Under the pieces are notes generated by a model, which saw nothing but the letters and a program-made list of their open reading frames with translations, ran no database searches and was not told where the DNA came from. Both the position numbers and the translations under genes were made by a program. This document shows, piece after piece, positions 17,773 through 26,483 of a DNA stretch of 33,592 nt. Source of the stretch: Ectothiorhodospiraceae bacterium (GTDB lineage Bacteria > Pseudomonadota > Gammaproteobacteria > Nitrococcales > Aquisalimonadaceae); assembly GCA_007125985.1 (NCBI GenBank), contig SLCE01000085.1, positions 1 to 33,592 of the forward strand, read 5' to 3'. Within the stretch, counting starts at the first letter, position 1; each line of letters opens with the position of its first letter.

Positions 17773-17819
17773 AGGGGGGGTTGATGATTCGAGGGCCATA
17801 ACAGATTGGGGGAAAGCTG

Positions 17820-18389
17820 ATGAAAATGAAGCGCTATTTCTATATTGGTGATGATCTTGACGATCTCGAAAGACTGGAAGAGGAGTTGGAAGCAGCAGGG
17901 GTGGTCACACCCCAGATTCACGTGCTGACGCTGGACGACAGTGGCGCGGAGCATCATCAAAACCTGCATCAGGTCACTGCCCTGATGAAGAAGGATATTG
18001 TGCACTCTGCGCTCATTGGCGCCGCCGTCGGTGCCTGCGCCTTCGTGTTGGTCCTGGTGGTGGCTTATCTGGCTGGTTGGACGGATACCCCCGCCGGTTG
18101 GCTGCCGTTCGTTTTCCTCGCTGTTGTACTGCTGGGCTTCTTTACCTGGGAAGGCGGCCTGCGCGGCATTGAATCGCCGAACGTGCACTTCGAACGCTTC
18201 CAGAAAGTCCTGGAGGAGGGTAAGCACGTGTTCTTCGTCGATTTGGAACCGGGCCAGGAAGCCGTACTGCGGAAAGCGCTCGAAAACCATCCAAGCCTGC
18301 AGTCCGCCGGCGTTGGACGTGCCGCTCCGCACTGGGTGGTGTTCTGGCAGTATCGCGCGAAACGTTTCTTCACGCAGACGTTTCCATAG
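17820..18389 (+). CDS. Unknown two-helix membrane protein in the oxidase cluster
   Basis: 189 residues, ATG preceded by GGGGGAAAG. The N-terminal 60 residues are soluble and acidic (YIGDDLDDLERLEEELEAAG), followed by two helices at about 61-85 and 93-110. A soluble C-terminal part includes VHFERFQKVLEEGKHVFFVDLEPGQE and ends in a basic RAKRFFTQTFP. The layout of a small alpha/beta segment, a helical hairpin and a second alpha/beta segment resembles general-stress or DUF1269-like membrane proteins, but I cannot assign a family. Its place between ctaB and coxII suggests a link with oxidase assembly or regulation. That is inference from position only. Confidence 0.7.
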   Translation: MKMKRYFYIGDDLDDLERLEEELEAAGVVTPQIHVLTLDDSGAEHHQNLHQVTALMKKDIVHSALIGAAVGACAFVLVLVVAYLAGWTDTPAGWLPFVFLAVVLLGFFTWEGGLRGIESPNVHFERFQKVLEEGKHVFFVDLEPGQEAVLRKALENHPSLQSAGVGRAAPHWVVFWQYRAKRFFTQTFP

Positions 18390-18473
18390 GCGGTTACGGG
18401 AACGGCCGGAGTCCGAGTTCGACCCGACAGGGTTCTATTCGGACTTCACCAGGGCGGCGAGGAGGCAGGTGAG

Positions 18474-19592
18474 ATGATACTGGCGATCGTGCTGCTCATC
18501 ATCGTCGTGGGCTCCGTGGTGTTTCATTTCCTGAACCCGTGGATGCTCACGGAACTGGCGTCCCATTGGGGTTCAATGGACGCCATGCTGCATATCTCGT
18601 TTCTGATCACCGGCGTGGTGTTTGTCGCCGTGTCGCTGTTCATGGTCGTGGCAATCATCCGCTACCGGCATCGGGAAGGCCAGCGCGCCCGTTTTCAACC
18701 TGACAATCGCAAGCTGGAATGGTGGCTCATCGGTGCGACCACTGCGGGCATCGTGGCATTGCTGGCACCGGGCCTGGTGGTCTACAGCGATTTTACCCGG
18801 CCCCCGTCCAATGCCATGGAGGTCGAAGCGTTCGGGGAACAGTGGCGGTACAGTTACCGCTACCCGGGCGAGGACGGCGTCCTGGGCTATGCCGATATAC
18901 GCCATATCAGTTCCGATAATCCTCTCGGGCTCGACCCCAGTGACCCGATGGCCATGGATGATGTGGTCATCCATGACGACGTACTGCGACTTCCGGTGGA
19001 CAGGCCGGTCCGAATGATGCTGCGCTCCAAGGATGTGTTGCACGGATTTTTCGTGCCGCAGTTCCGCGCCAAGATGGACATGGTGCCTGGCATGGTGACC
19101 CATTTCTGGTTCACGCCCACTCGCACCGGACGCTTCGAGGTGCTCTGCACCCAACATTGCGGTATCGCGCATTACAACATGCGTAGTCACGTGGTGGTGA
19201 TGGAGCAGGACGAATTCGACGCCTGGCTTCAGGAGCAGGAAACCTTCGGTGAGTCGATGGCGGCGGCCGACAACGACGAGGCGCCTGACGACCTGGTGGC
19301 GGTCGGCCGGCGCTTGGCGAACGCCGAAGGTTGCATAGGCTGTCACAGCGTGGACGGGAGCCGCCGTGTCGGACCCACGTGGCTCAACCTCTACGGCAGT
19401 GAAGTCACGCTCGCGGACGGCAGTACCGTCATTGCCGACGAACCCTACCTACGCCAATCCATTGAGGAGCCCGGGACTCAGTTGACAGCCGGGTACCCGC
19501 CGGTCATGCCCGCGTACAGTTTCGATCGGGACGACATGGAGGCCTTGCTGGCGTACATCCGAAGCCTTTCGGAAGGCGCTGGCCAGGAGTAA
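18474..19592 (+). CDS. coxB: Cytochrome c oxidase subunit II with fused cytochrome c domain
   Basis: 372 residues. It accepts electrons and passes them to the subunit I heme a. Three hydrophobic segments at the N-terminus (about 2-20, 40-62 and 84-103) suggest an uncleaved first helix before the usual two. The CuA site is complete: H190 in DVLHGFFVPQ, then C225, C229, H233 and M236 in CTQHCGIAHYNM. A C-terminal c-type heme domain has CIGCH (C287, C290, H291) and likely axial M345 in PPVMPAY. The fusion makes this a caa3-type oxidase that carries its own electron-donor heme. The stop TAA lies 5 nt before the coxA start, with AGGAG at 19585-19589 serving that gene. Confidence 0.96.
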   Translation: MILAIVLLIIVVGSVVFHFLNPWMLTELASHWGSMDAMLHISFLITGVVFVAVSLFMVVAIIRYRHREGQRARFQPDNRKLEWWLIGATTAGIVALLAPGLVVYSDFTRPPSNAMEVEAFGEQWRYSYRYPGEDGVLGYADIRHISSDNPLGLDPSDPMAMDDVVIHDDVLRLPVDRPVRMMLRSKDVLHGFFVPQFRAKMDMVPGMVTHFWFTPTRTGRFEVLCTQHCGIAHYNMRSHVVVMEQDEFDAWLQEQETFGESMAAADNDEAPDDLVAVGRRLANAEGCIGCHSVDGSRRVGPTWLNLYGSEVTLADGSTVIADEPYLRQSIEEPGTQLTAGYPPVMPAYSFDRDDMEALLAYIRSLSEGAGQE

Positions 19593-19597
19593 CGCAT

Positions 19598-21364
19598 ATG
19601 GCATACGTTCCATCGGCAGATGCACATGCACATCACGAGCCGCAGAGCTTCGTGACCAAATACATCTGGAGCCAGGACCATAAGGTCATTGCCATCCAGT
19701 ATTCGTTGACAGCCATCGCGGTCGGCATAGTGGCGCTGGTGCTTTCCGGCTTGATGCGTGTTCAGTTGGGCATGCCGGAAACGGACCTGGTGGACGCCAG
19801 TGCCTACTACCAGTTCATGACCATGCACGGCATGATCATGGTGGTTTACCTGCTGACGGCGCTGTTCCTGGGTGGTTTTGGCAACTACCTGATACCGCTG
19901 ATGCTGGGGGCGAGGGATATGGTATTTCCCTACGTCAACATGCTCAGCTACTGGTTTTACCTGCTCTCCGTTCTCGTGCTGATGGCAAGTTTCTTCGTGC
20001 CGGGAGGGCCAACCGGCGCGGGCTGGACTCTGTATCCGCCGCAGGCCATTACCGGCGGCACGCCCGGTGCGGGCTGGGGCATACTCACCATGCTGTTGTC
20101 GCTGGCGATCTTCATCGTGGCGGCGACCATGGGCGGGCTCAACTATGTCACCACTGTACTCCAGGCACGGGCCCGTGGCATGACGCTGATGCGCATGCCG
20201 CTCACCGTCTGGGGCATTTTCATCGCCTCCATCATGGCGCTGCTGGCCTTCCCGGCCCTGCTGGTCGCCGCCATCATGATGTTTCTGGATGCCACGCTGG
20301 GCACCAGTTTCTTCATGCCGGCAATCATCGCCATGGGCCGCGAATTGCCGCATGAAGGGGGTAGCCCATTGCTGTTTCAGCACCTGTTCTGGTTCTTCGG
20401 CCACCCCGAGGTCTACATCGTGGCGCTGCCGGCCTTCGGGCTGGTGTCGGACATCATCAGCACCCACGCCAGGAAGAATATCTTCGGCTACCACATGATG
20501 GTCTGGGCCATTGTGATCATCGGCGTGCTCAGCTTCTTCGTCTGGGCACATCATATGTATGTCAGCGGTATGAACCTGGCGTTCGGTTTCTTCTTCGCCA
20601 TTTCCACGCTGGTAATCGCCGTGCCAACTGCCATCAAGGTCTATAACTGGATACTGACCCTGTGGCAGGCGGACATCCACCTTACTGTTCCCATGCTGTT
20701 CGCCATGGGCTTCCTCGTGACTTTTGTGGTGGGCGGGTTGACCGGGCTCTTCCTGGGTAACGTGGTGGTGGACATCCCGCTGGCAGACACGTATTTCGTG
20801 GTAGCCCATTTCCACATGGTCATGGGTGTCGCTCCCATTTTGGTGGTGTTTGGGGCTATTTATCACTGGTTCCCCAAAATCACCGGACGGATGATGAACG
20901 ACACGCTCGGACAGCTGCATTTCTGGATCACATTCCTGGGGACCTACATCATCTTCTTCCCCATGCATTACCTCGGCGTGATGGGTATGCCCCGCCGTTA
21001 CTACGCTTACGAGGACTATGAATTCATCCCGCAATCGGCCCACGACCTGAATGCCTTCATCACGTATGCCGCTCTGGTGGTCGGGCTCGCACAACTGCTG
21101 TTCCTCTACAACATGTTCTGGAGTGCGTTCTACGGTCGCCCGTCCGGCGGGAACCCGTGGCGGGCGACCGGCCTGGAATGGCAGACACCGGACACGCCTC
21201 CCAAACACGGCAACTGGGGCGAGAAACTGCCGGTGGTGCACCGTTGGCCCTACGACTACAACGTGCCCGGCGTGGAGCAGGATTTCATTCCCCAGAATGA
21301 ACCTCGCCCTCACTCCGGCACGGCGGAAGGCGAGCATCACAAGGCAGAGGAGGGGAGGTCATGA
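19598..21364 (+). CDS. coxA: Cytochrome c oxidase subunit I
   Basis: 588 residues with about 12 helices. It holds heme a and the heme a3-CuB center where O2 is reduced. Ligands are in place: H77 and H406 for heme a, H404 for heme a3, and H269, H318 and H319 for CuB. Y273 in GHPEVY is the cross-linked tyrosine. E271 in the same motif marks an A1-type enzyme with a D-channel, and T344/K347 in AVPTAIKVYNW form the K-channel, so proton pumping is expected. D107 matches the D-channel entry. AGGAG lies 8 nt before the ATG. The stop overlaps the next start (ATGA at 21361-21364). Confidence 0.97.
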   Translation: MAYVPSADAHAHHEPQSFVTKYIWSQDHKVIAIQYSLTAIAVGIVALVLSGLMRVQLGMPETDLVDASAYYQFMTMHGMIMVVYLLTALFLGGFGNYLIPLMLGARDMVFPYVNMLSYWFYLLSVLVLMASFFVPGGPTGAGWTLYPPQAITGGTPGAGWGILTMLLSLAIFIVAATMGGLNYVTTVLQARARGMTLMRMPLTVWGIFIASIMALLAFPALLVAAIMMFLDATLGTSFFMPAIIAMGRELPHEGGSPLLFQHLFWFFGHPEVYIVALPAFGLVSDIISTHARKNIFGYHMMVWAIVIIGVLSFFVWAHHMYVSGMNLAFGFFFAISTLVIAVPTAIKVYNWILTLWQADIHLTVPMLFAMGFLVTFVVGGLTGLFLGNVVVDIPLADTYFVVAHFHMVMGVAPILVVFGAIYHWFPKITGRMMNDTLGQLHFWITFLGTYIIFFPMHYLGVMGMPRRYYAYEDYEFIPQSAHDLNAFITYAALVVGLAQLLFLYNMFWSAFYGRPSGGNPWRATGLEWQTPDTPPKHGNWGEKLPVVHRWPYDYNVPGVEQDFIPQNEPRPHSGTAEGEHHKAEEGRS

Positions 21365-21984
21365 GTTTCTGGGTGGATCGCAGCCATCCGGAACGCGGCA
21401 CCATTGAGCCGACCCGCACCGGGGACCGCTGGCCCGGGCCGCCGGAGCGCCCGAAACTGGCCATGCGCGGTCTGCTGATCCTGTTGCTTCCGCTGACGTC
21501 CATGTTCGGTCTGCTAATCAGTGCCTATGTGATGCGGCGGCACATGGGGGATTGGCAACCGCTGCCACTGCCATGGCAGGTCTGGCTGAGCACGGTGCTG
21601 CTGGTGCTGAGCAGCGCCGGCTTCGAATGGGCGCGCAGGGCCGCCGCGGCCGGCTGGGTGGACGATGTCCGCCGCGGCTTGCTTGTTGCGGGCCTCCTTG
21701 CGCTGGCGTTCCTGGGCTCCCAACTCTGGGCGTGGCAACAGTTGCAACTGGCCGGTCTGGCCGTTGCGACCAACCCGGCCAGCAGTTTCTTCACGCTGAT
21801 GACCGGCCTTCATGCGGTGCATCTGGTCGCCGGTCTGGCCGCGTGGTTCCGCACCCGCGCCGTACTGGCCGGTGAGGCAGAGCCCGCCACCGTGCAGAGC
21901 ATGGTGCAACTGTGTGCATGGTACTGGCACTTCCTGCTGGCGGTGTGGCTGGTGCTGTTCGGCGTGTTGCTGTTCCTGGCGTGA
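21361..21984 (+). CDS. Cytochrome c oxidase subunit III-like protein (first copy)
   Basis: 207 residues with about five helices starting near residue 36. The region WYWHFLLAVWLVLFGVLLF at the C-terminus and the LHAVHLVAGL segment are the family hallmarks of heme-copper oxidase subunit III. The N-terminal 33 residues are hydrophilic (SHPERGTIEPTRTGDRWPGPPERP). Its ATG overlaps the coxA stop by 4 bp and GGGAGG lies upstream, so expression is coupled. It differs clearly from the second subunit III gene 15 bp downstream and lacks that protein's long N-terminal extension. Confidence 0.88.
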   Translation: MSFWVDRSHPERGTIEPTRTGDRWPGPPERPKLAMRGLLILLLPLTSMFGLLISAYVMRRHMGDWQPLPLPWQVWLSTVLLVLSSAGFEWARRAAAAGWVDDVRRGLLVAGLLALAFLGSQLWAWQQLQLAGLAVATNPASSFFTLMTGLHAVHLVAGLAAWFRTRAVLAGEAEPATVQSMVQLCAWYWHFLLAVWLVLFGVLLFLA

Positions 21985-21999
21985 AAAGAGGGCGGGACG

Positions 22000-22686
22000 A
22001 TGGCTGATCACACATCCCCCGAACGACCGCAACCCCAGAATACAGGCTGGCAGAGTCTGGTGGACGACTGGTCCTCCGACCGCCAGGCCTTCAAGGTGTC
22101 CTGGGGCAAGGCCATGATGTGGATCTTCCTGCTCAGCGACACGTTCGTATTCAGCCTGCTGCTGATCGGTTACATGGCGGTGCGCCTCACCACGCCCCAG
22201 CCCTGGCCGGATACCGGCGAAGTGTTTGCGCTGACCGTGCTCGGGCACGAGTTCCCCCTGCTGCTGATCGCCATCATGACGTTCATCCTGATCACCAGTA
22301 GCGGAACCATGGCCATGGCGGTGAACTTCGCCTATGCCCGCAACCGTCGGATGGCCGCACTGTTCATCCTGTTCACGGCCATCCTGGGCGCGAGCTTTGT
22401 CGGCCTGCAGGTCTTCGAATGGACAGACCTGATCCAGAAGGGCGTCCGCCCTTGGGAGAACCCCATGGGGGCGCCGCAGTTCGGCGCGGCGTTCTTCATG
22501 ATCACCGGCTTCCACGGCCTGCATGTGTCTATCGGGGTGCTTTACCTGCTGATCGTGGCGCGCAAGGTGAAGCGCGGAGACTACGACCGCTCGGGCAACT
22601 ACGAACCGGTGGAGATCGCCGGCCTGTACTGGCACTTCGTGGATCTGGTGTGGGTGTTCATATTCGCCTTCTTCTACCTATTGTGA
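22000..22686 (+). CDS. coxC: Cytochrome c oxidase subunit III (second copy)
   Basis: 228 residues with about five helices. The family signatures ITGFHGLHVSIGVLYLL and GLYWHFVDLVWVFIFAFFYLL are complete, including E206 upstream in NYEPVEIAGLYWHF. Subunit III does not bind redox metals. It stabilises subunit I and supports proton uptake. It has a soluble N-terminal region of about 35 residues. It is the closer of the two to ordinary proteobacterial CoxIII. It begins 15 bp after the first copy and ends 9 bp before subunit IV, all in one operon. Confidence 0.92.
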   Translation: MADHTSPERPQPQNTGWQSLVDDWSSDRQAFKVSWGKAMMWIFLLSDTFVFSLLLIGYMAVRLTTPQPWPDTGEVFALTVLGHEFPLLLIAIMTFILITSSGTMAMAVNFAYARNRRMAALFILFTAILGASFVGLQVFEWTDLIQKGVRPWENPMGAPQFGAAFFMITGFHGLHVSIGVLYLLIVARKVKRGDYDRSGNYEPVEIAGLYWHFVDLVWVFIFAFFYLL

Positions 22687-22695
22687 GGTGGTGTG

Positions 22696-23016
22696 ATGGC
22701 TAACGTGAGCGAAGGGCAGCAGCACCCGGTCAAACTCTACCTGCAGGTGTGGGGCTGGCTGTTTGTGTTCAGCTTTTTGTCGTATCTGGTGGACTACAAC
22801 GATCTGCAGGGCATCTGGCGGTGGACGCTGGTTCTGATGTTCATGATGATCAAAGCCTCGCTGATCGTGATCTTCTTCATGCACATGTTCTGGGAAAGGT
22901 TGTCGCTGGTGTACGCCATTCTGTTGCCGCCCCTGTGCCTGTTGGTCCTGGTGGGGTTCCTTGCCATCGAAGGCGAATACATCACACTCCTCAGGGATCT
23001 GTATCTGGGGCGTTAG
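22696..23016 (+). CDS. coxD: Cytochrome c oxidase subunit IV (prokaryotic type)
   Basis: 106 residues, three helices (about 18-35, 45-67 and 76-94). MIKASLIVIFFMHMFWERLSL matches the conserved K-A-x-x-V-x-x-F-F-M-H core of small bacterial subunit IV proteins. I chose the ATG at 22696, 5 nt after GAGGTG. A GTG directly before it (22693) is too close to that site. It is the last gene of the oxidase operon. The next gene is convergent. Confidence 0.88.
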   Translation: MANVSEGQQHPVKLYLQVWGWLFVFSFLSYLVDYNDLQGIWRWTLVLMFMMIKASLIVIFFMHMFWERLSLVYAILLPPLCLLVLVGFLAIEGEYITLLRDLYLGR

Positions 23017-23045
23017 GGAAGTACTGATCTATTCCCATGGTGCTC

Positions 23046-23063
23046 GGACATTGCAGCATGTCC
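23046..23063. terminator. Weak hairpin between convergent coxD and TRAP permease genes
   Basis: A 6-bp stem (GGACAT/ATGTCC) with a 6-base loop lies in the 100-base gap between two convergent genes. It has no T-run on either side, so it is at best a weak or Rho-assisted stop. Confidence 0.25.
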
Positions 23064-23116
23064 AGCGCAGACCGCCACGGGTGTATTCAGCGTCTCCGTG
23101 CCGAAAGGTTAGTACG

Positions 23117-25132
23117 TTACACCGGTCGCTCGTCGCCGGGGCCCGGGGCGATTTCCACCTCGGTTACCGGAGCCTTGGCCAGTTTTTCCCGTCGGATGCG
23201 GTAGGTGCGCAGGATCCCTGCCACCAATCCGACCAGAACGAGGGTCGCGGCCACGGTCGCAACTGTGTTTTCGGGGTGCAGCAAGGTAACCATGGACAGG
23301 ATGACCAGCAACGCCCGCAGCAAACGGTCGATGCCCGGCCTGCCGTGAAACTGTCCCTGCAACCCGAAAATCGTGCCCAGGGTTCCGGTACTAACCAGCA
23401 CGATGGCCGCAAGCTGGGCCACGCCAGGTTCCAGCACCAGCTCAGGCCGCGTGAACACGGCGAAAATCATCAGAATCAGCGGGATGCAAAGGCCCATCGC
23501 ATCGATCATGGTGCGCACGAACGGAGCGTCCGCAATGCGGGAAGTCACTGCGGCCGTGACCGAAGTGGGGGGCGAAAGTTCGCCGAACACGGCCACGAAG
23601 AATGCGAAGAAATGCACCACCCACGGATCGATTCCGGCGCGAATCATGAACGGGGCGATCACCACTGCCACCACGATGTAGGTGGGCGCCACCGGCAGGC
23701 CCATACCGACCAGGTAGCCGAAGGCGAACGCCACCAGCACCATCAGCACCAGATGGATCGACGCCACCTCCATGACCAGAATGCCGACCTTCGTGGGCAC
23801 ACCGGTCACGGTAAAGGCCGCGGTCAGGATGCCCAGCGTCGCCAACAGAACGGTGAGCTCGGATGTGGTCAAGGCAAAGGTCTCCACCATTTTGTGAAAG
23901 GGGCGGAGCAGCTCGGCCGGATGCCACATTCTGTGCCACAGGCGCTGTGCCAGGAACAGCAATGCCAAGCCGGAAAACAGGAATACGAATACGGTCTGCG
24001 CGGAGGTCATGGCAGCCTTGCGTTCCACGCCCATCAGGTAGATCAGGCCCGCCACCGACAGCAGGTACGCGGCAATATTGATCCAGTCCAGTAGCCCCAT
24101 GGGTTCTACCTTCGGCACAACGGCCTTGCTCTGGTAACGCACGGCCAACAGATAAACAGCCACGCACACGCCCAGGAAGTAAATGAAGGCAGGGCCGAAC
24201 CCTCGGGATACCACATCGAAATACCGCACGCCCATGATCTCCGCCATCATGAATGCGGCAATGCCCATCAGCGGCGGCATGAGCTGACCACCCAGGGATG
24301 ACGCAGTTTCCACGGCCGCCGCCTTGACCCGCGGGAAGCCGGCACGGATCAGAGCGGGGATGGTGGCCGTCCCTGTGGTCGCCGCGTTGGCCGCCCCGCT
24401 GCCGCTCACCGCTGCCACGGCGAACGAGCCCACCACGGCGGTCTGCGGCAGCATGGCTGGCGAACGTGCGGCGATGTGGGCGCTGCCCCTGAGAATGGAG
24501 TCGATGCAGTTGAAGGCGCGCAGGGCTGCCAGTACGAGAATGAACGACCCGATCAGCGTTAACCCCAGTTGGGAGAGGCGCTCGAACACGCCAGTGCTCA
24601 TTTCGATGCTGACGGCGCTGACCGCGCGATTAAAGGAAATCCCCGGATGGTGGAACATGCCGGGGACCAGATAACCGTAGACCGTGTAACCCAATAGCAG
24701 CAGATTGACCACGAACAGCGCCAGGTACTTGCGCCGGGTGTACTCGAGAACCAGGGCCGCAATGGCGCCGCCGGCCAGATAGTCCTTGCGGTCCCAGAAA
24801 CCCACGCGGTAGATGCGAATCTCGTCGAGTTCCGTGACCAGATGGTACGTGGCCGCCGCGCAGATCCCGACGTAGATCACGGCGATCAGCAGACCAAGCC
24901 AGGGTCCAAGCAGAGGATAGAGTTCGCCCTTGCGCGCATCGTTCAGATAGACCAGGGCGATTGCCACCGGCACCATGGTAACGGCCAGCAGTGTGGGGCC
25001 GCCGGCACCCGTGACGTAGTAGCGCGACAGATACAGGAAAAAGAACAGCGCTGCCGCGAAAAAAATCCAGTTGGCGATGCGCAGCGGCAGCGTTGTCGGG
25101 AGGCTGGTGATGTCCTTGTTGGAATCGGTCAT
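23117..25132 (-). CDS. TRAP transporter fused permease (DctQM type, TAXI-associated)
   Basis: 671 residues with many hydrophobic helices. The N-terminal four-helix part corresponds to DctQ and the remainder to the DctM ion-transporter domain. GSGAANAATTGTATIPALIRAGFPRVKAAAVE and GMGLPVAPTYI are typical of the fused permeases that work with TAXI binding proteins. It uses a sodium or proton gradient to import the substrate delivered by the binding protein encoded 91 bp upstream. I see no Shine-Dalgarno sequence before its ATG. Instead a strong hairpin ends 8 bases upstream. The C-terminus is hydrophilic (PGPGDERPV). Confidence 0.93.
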   Translation of the reverse strand: MTDSNKDITSLPTTLPLRIANWIFFAAALFFFLYLSRYYVTGAGGPTLLAVTMVPVAIALVYLNDARKGELYPLLGPWLGLLIAVIYVGICAAATYHLVTELDEIRIYRVGFWDRKDYLAGGAIAALVLEYTRRKYLALFVVNLLLLGYTVYGYLVPGMFHHPGISFNRAVSAVSIEMSTGVFERLSQLGLTLIGSFILVLAALRAFNCIDSILRGSAHIAARSPAMLPQTAVVGSFAVAAVSGSGAANAATTGTATIPALIRAGFPRVKAAAVETASSLGGQLMPPLMGIAAFMMAEIMGVRYFDVVSRGFGPAFIYFLGVCVAVYLLAVRYQSKAVVPKVEPMGLLDWINIAAYLLSVAGLIYLMGVERKAAMTSAQTVFVFLFSGLALLFLAQRLWHRMWHPAELLRPFHKMVETFALTTSELTVLLATLGILTAAFTVTGVPTKVGILVMEVASIHLVLMVLVAFAFGYLVGMGLPVAPTYIVVAVVIAPFMIRAGIDPWVVHFFAFFVAVFGELSPPTSVTAAVTSRIADAPFVRTMIDAMGLCIPLILMIFAVFTRPELVLEPGVAQLAAIVLVSTGTLGTIFGLQGQFHGRPGIDRLLRALLVILSMVTLLHPENTVATVAATLVLVGLVAGILRTYRIRREKLAKAPVTEVEIAPGPGDERPV

Positions 25133-25140
25133 GGCGCGTC

Positions 25141-25171
25141 ACGGCCCGCGGCGCTTTGCGCCACGGGCCGT
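25141..25171 (-). other. Intercistronic hairpin between TAXI binding protein and permease genes
   Basis: 14-base arms (25141-25154 and 25158-25171) pair with a single G-U or mismatch position around a 3-base loop. There is no T-run, so it is unlikely to be a full terminator. Such hairpins in transporter operons often protect the upstream binding-protein message and lower permease expression. That role is inferred here. Confidence 0.6.
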
Positions 25172-25223
25172 CGTCCGTCCTCAGTTTGCGAGGCGGATTG
25201 GGCGCGGAGCCCCGCCAGGGGCA

Positions 25224-26261
25224 TCAGTCCGCGATGCGATCATCCCAGTCCGGGTTCCATACATCACGCTCACGCATGTACCGCGCCAGGCCAGGATGCA
25301 CTTTGACATCATCAATGGACGCCTCGACACCTCTGCGCTGTATGGCGGGCATGTCTTCGTTGATCTGGGCGAAAACCGAATCCGCCTGGGCCAACTCCTC
25401 GGCGTTTTCCTCGATGACCAGCAGCATCTGGTACTTGTCTTCCTCAGACACATTCATACCGACGTGGAAGCCGTAGAAAAACGGCACAAAATGCGCTTCA
25501 TCGGTGCCCACGTCCGTCTGGAATACATCGGCACTGACGCGCACCACTTCCAGGCCGGCCGCCTTGAGCGCCTCCGCCTCTTCTTCGCTCGGATTGAGCA
25601 CGGCGATGTCCGTCGCCAACTCGGCTTCGGCAACCCATGGCGCCAGGGACGCTTCACCGGCGGTATAGGCGATAAAGGCGTCGATGGTTCCATCGCCGAG
25701 CGAGCTGCCGGCAAGGCCAAGATCCAGCTCGCGATACTCGTGTCCGACCTCCAGCACGTTCATCGCGCGCTCCAGTTGCGCCCGTACATCCCACGGCGCC
25801 GGCCCGGTGAACACCGGGCTGCCGGACAGGTCGCGCCAGCCGCTGAGGGTTTCAGCATCTGCCTTGCGTACAGCCAGCCCCACCTCCATCGTGTATGCCC
25901 AGAAAGACTGCACCGGTTCACGTTCCATGCGGTCACGGAAGTCCCGGAAGCGGCCTGTGTCGTGGGCCAGCTCATTGAACGCAATATCGGCGCCGTAGAA
26001 GCCGTCGAACTCACCCATGGTGAAACCACGAATGGTGGCAATGGCGCCGGGGGTGGGCATGACCGTGATGTTATACGCATCCAATTCCCGGTTGAGCACG
26101 GCCATCAGGTTGACCTTGGCCCGGTGGCCTGCAGAGCCGGTGGCTGATGTCGCCCAGCGTAGCTGTGTGATCTCCTGGGCGGAGGCCGGCTGGGGTTGAG
26201 TTGCCAGGCTGGTGCCCAACACGGCCAGCGCAGCGACAGTTGATATGGCGATGTGCTTCAT
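25224..26261 (-). CDS. TAXI-family TRAP transporter solute-binding protein
   Basis: 345 residues, exported. The signal peptide (about 1-28) ends in QPASAQE. The mature start LRWATSATGSAGHRAKVNLMAVLNREL and the PTPGAIATIRGFTMGEFDGFYGADIAFNE region follow the TAXI pattern (a T-GG-like opening, then a residue set lining the ligand pocket). GAGGAGG lies upstream of the ATG. The gene heads a two-gene operon with the fused permease. TAXI ligands are often glutamate or other carboxylates, but the specificity here is unknown. It is divergent from the NrtR-type gene. Confidence 0.88.
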   Translation of the reverse strand: MKHIAISTVAALAVLGTSLATQPQPASAQEITQLRWATSATGSAGHRAKVNLMAVLNRELDAYNITVMPTPGAIATIRGFTMGEFDGFYGADIAFNELAHDTGRFRDFRDRMEREPVQSFWAYTMEVGLAVRKADAETLSGWRDLSGSPVFTGPAPWDVRAQLERAMNVLEVGHEYRELDLGLAGSSLGDGTIDAFIAYTAGEASLAPWVAEAELATDIAVLNPSEEEAEALKAAGLEVVRVSADVFQTDVGTDEAHFVPFFYGFHVGMNVSEEDKYQMLLVIEENAEELAQADSVFAQINEDMPAIQRRGVEASIDDVKVHPGLARYMRERDVWNPDWDDRIAD

Positions 26262-26427
26262 GGTTGGTTCCTCCTCTCGCCTCGTGCCGGGTTGTTATGT
26301 GCCTGTTGGAGCACGTGTTTCCTTATAGTGTAACTGGTAACTGCATTTCCGGCGTCGGCGCGGATTCCCGCGGCGATGTTGTGCTTGGCCTTCCCAGGTC
26401 CAGCGGCCATTCATTCCTGACATCGAA

Positions 26428-26456
26428 TTGACATAGTGTAGAAAACACACTAAGTT
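26428..26456 (+). promoter_or_regulatory. Promoter of the nrtR-nadA operon
   Basis: A perfect TTGACA (26428-26433), a 17-base spacer and TAAGTT (26451-26456) form a reasonable sigma-70 promoter 28 bases before the gene. The -10 element is weak. The spacer is filled by the dyad described separately. Confidence 0.55.
26434..26452. promoter_or_regulatory. Putative NrtR operator
   Basis: TAGTGT-N7-ACACTA is a perfect 6-bp dyad lying between the -35 and -10 boxes of the operon promoter. Binding there would block RNA polymerase. NrtR proteins bind palindromes upstream of NAD-synthesis genes and are released by ADP-ribose or related NAD products. The match to this role rests on position and symmetry. 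Confidence 0.6.
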
Positions 26457-26483
26457 GCCAGTCTGAGGATCGCAGACAGGAGC

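Noticed and set aside
19478-21340. Long antisense open frame (620 codons, His/Gln-rich) opposite coxA
   Set aside because: It mirrors the codon bias of coxA, has no family pattern and covers a gene whose heme and copper ligands are intact.
22961-24094. 377-codon + strand frame over the TRAP permease
   Set aside because: It is antisense to a clear membrane permease, hydrophilic and His/Gln-rich as expected from reversed hydrophobic codons.
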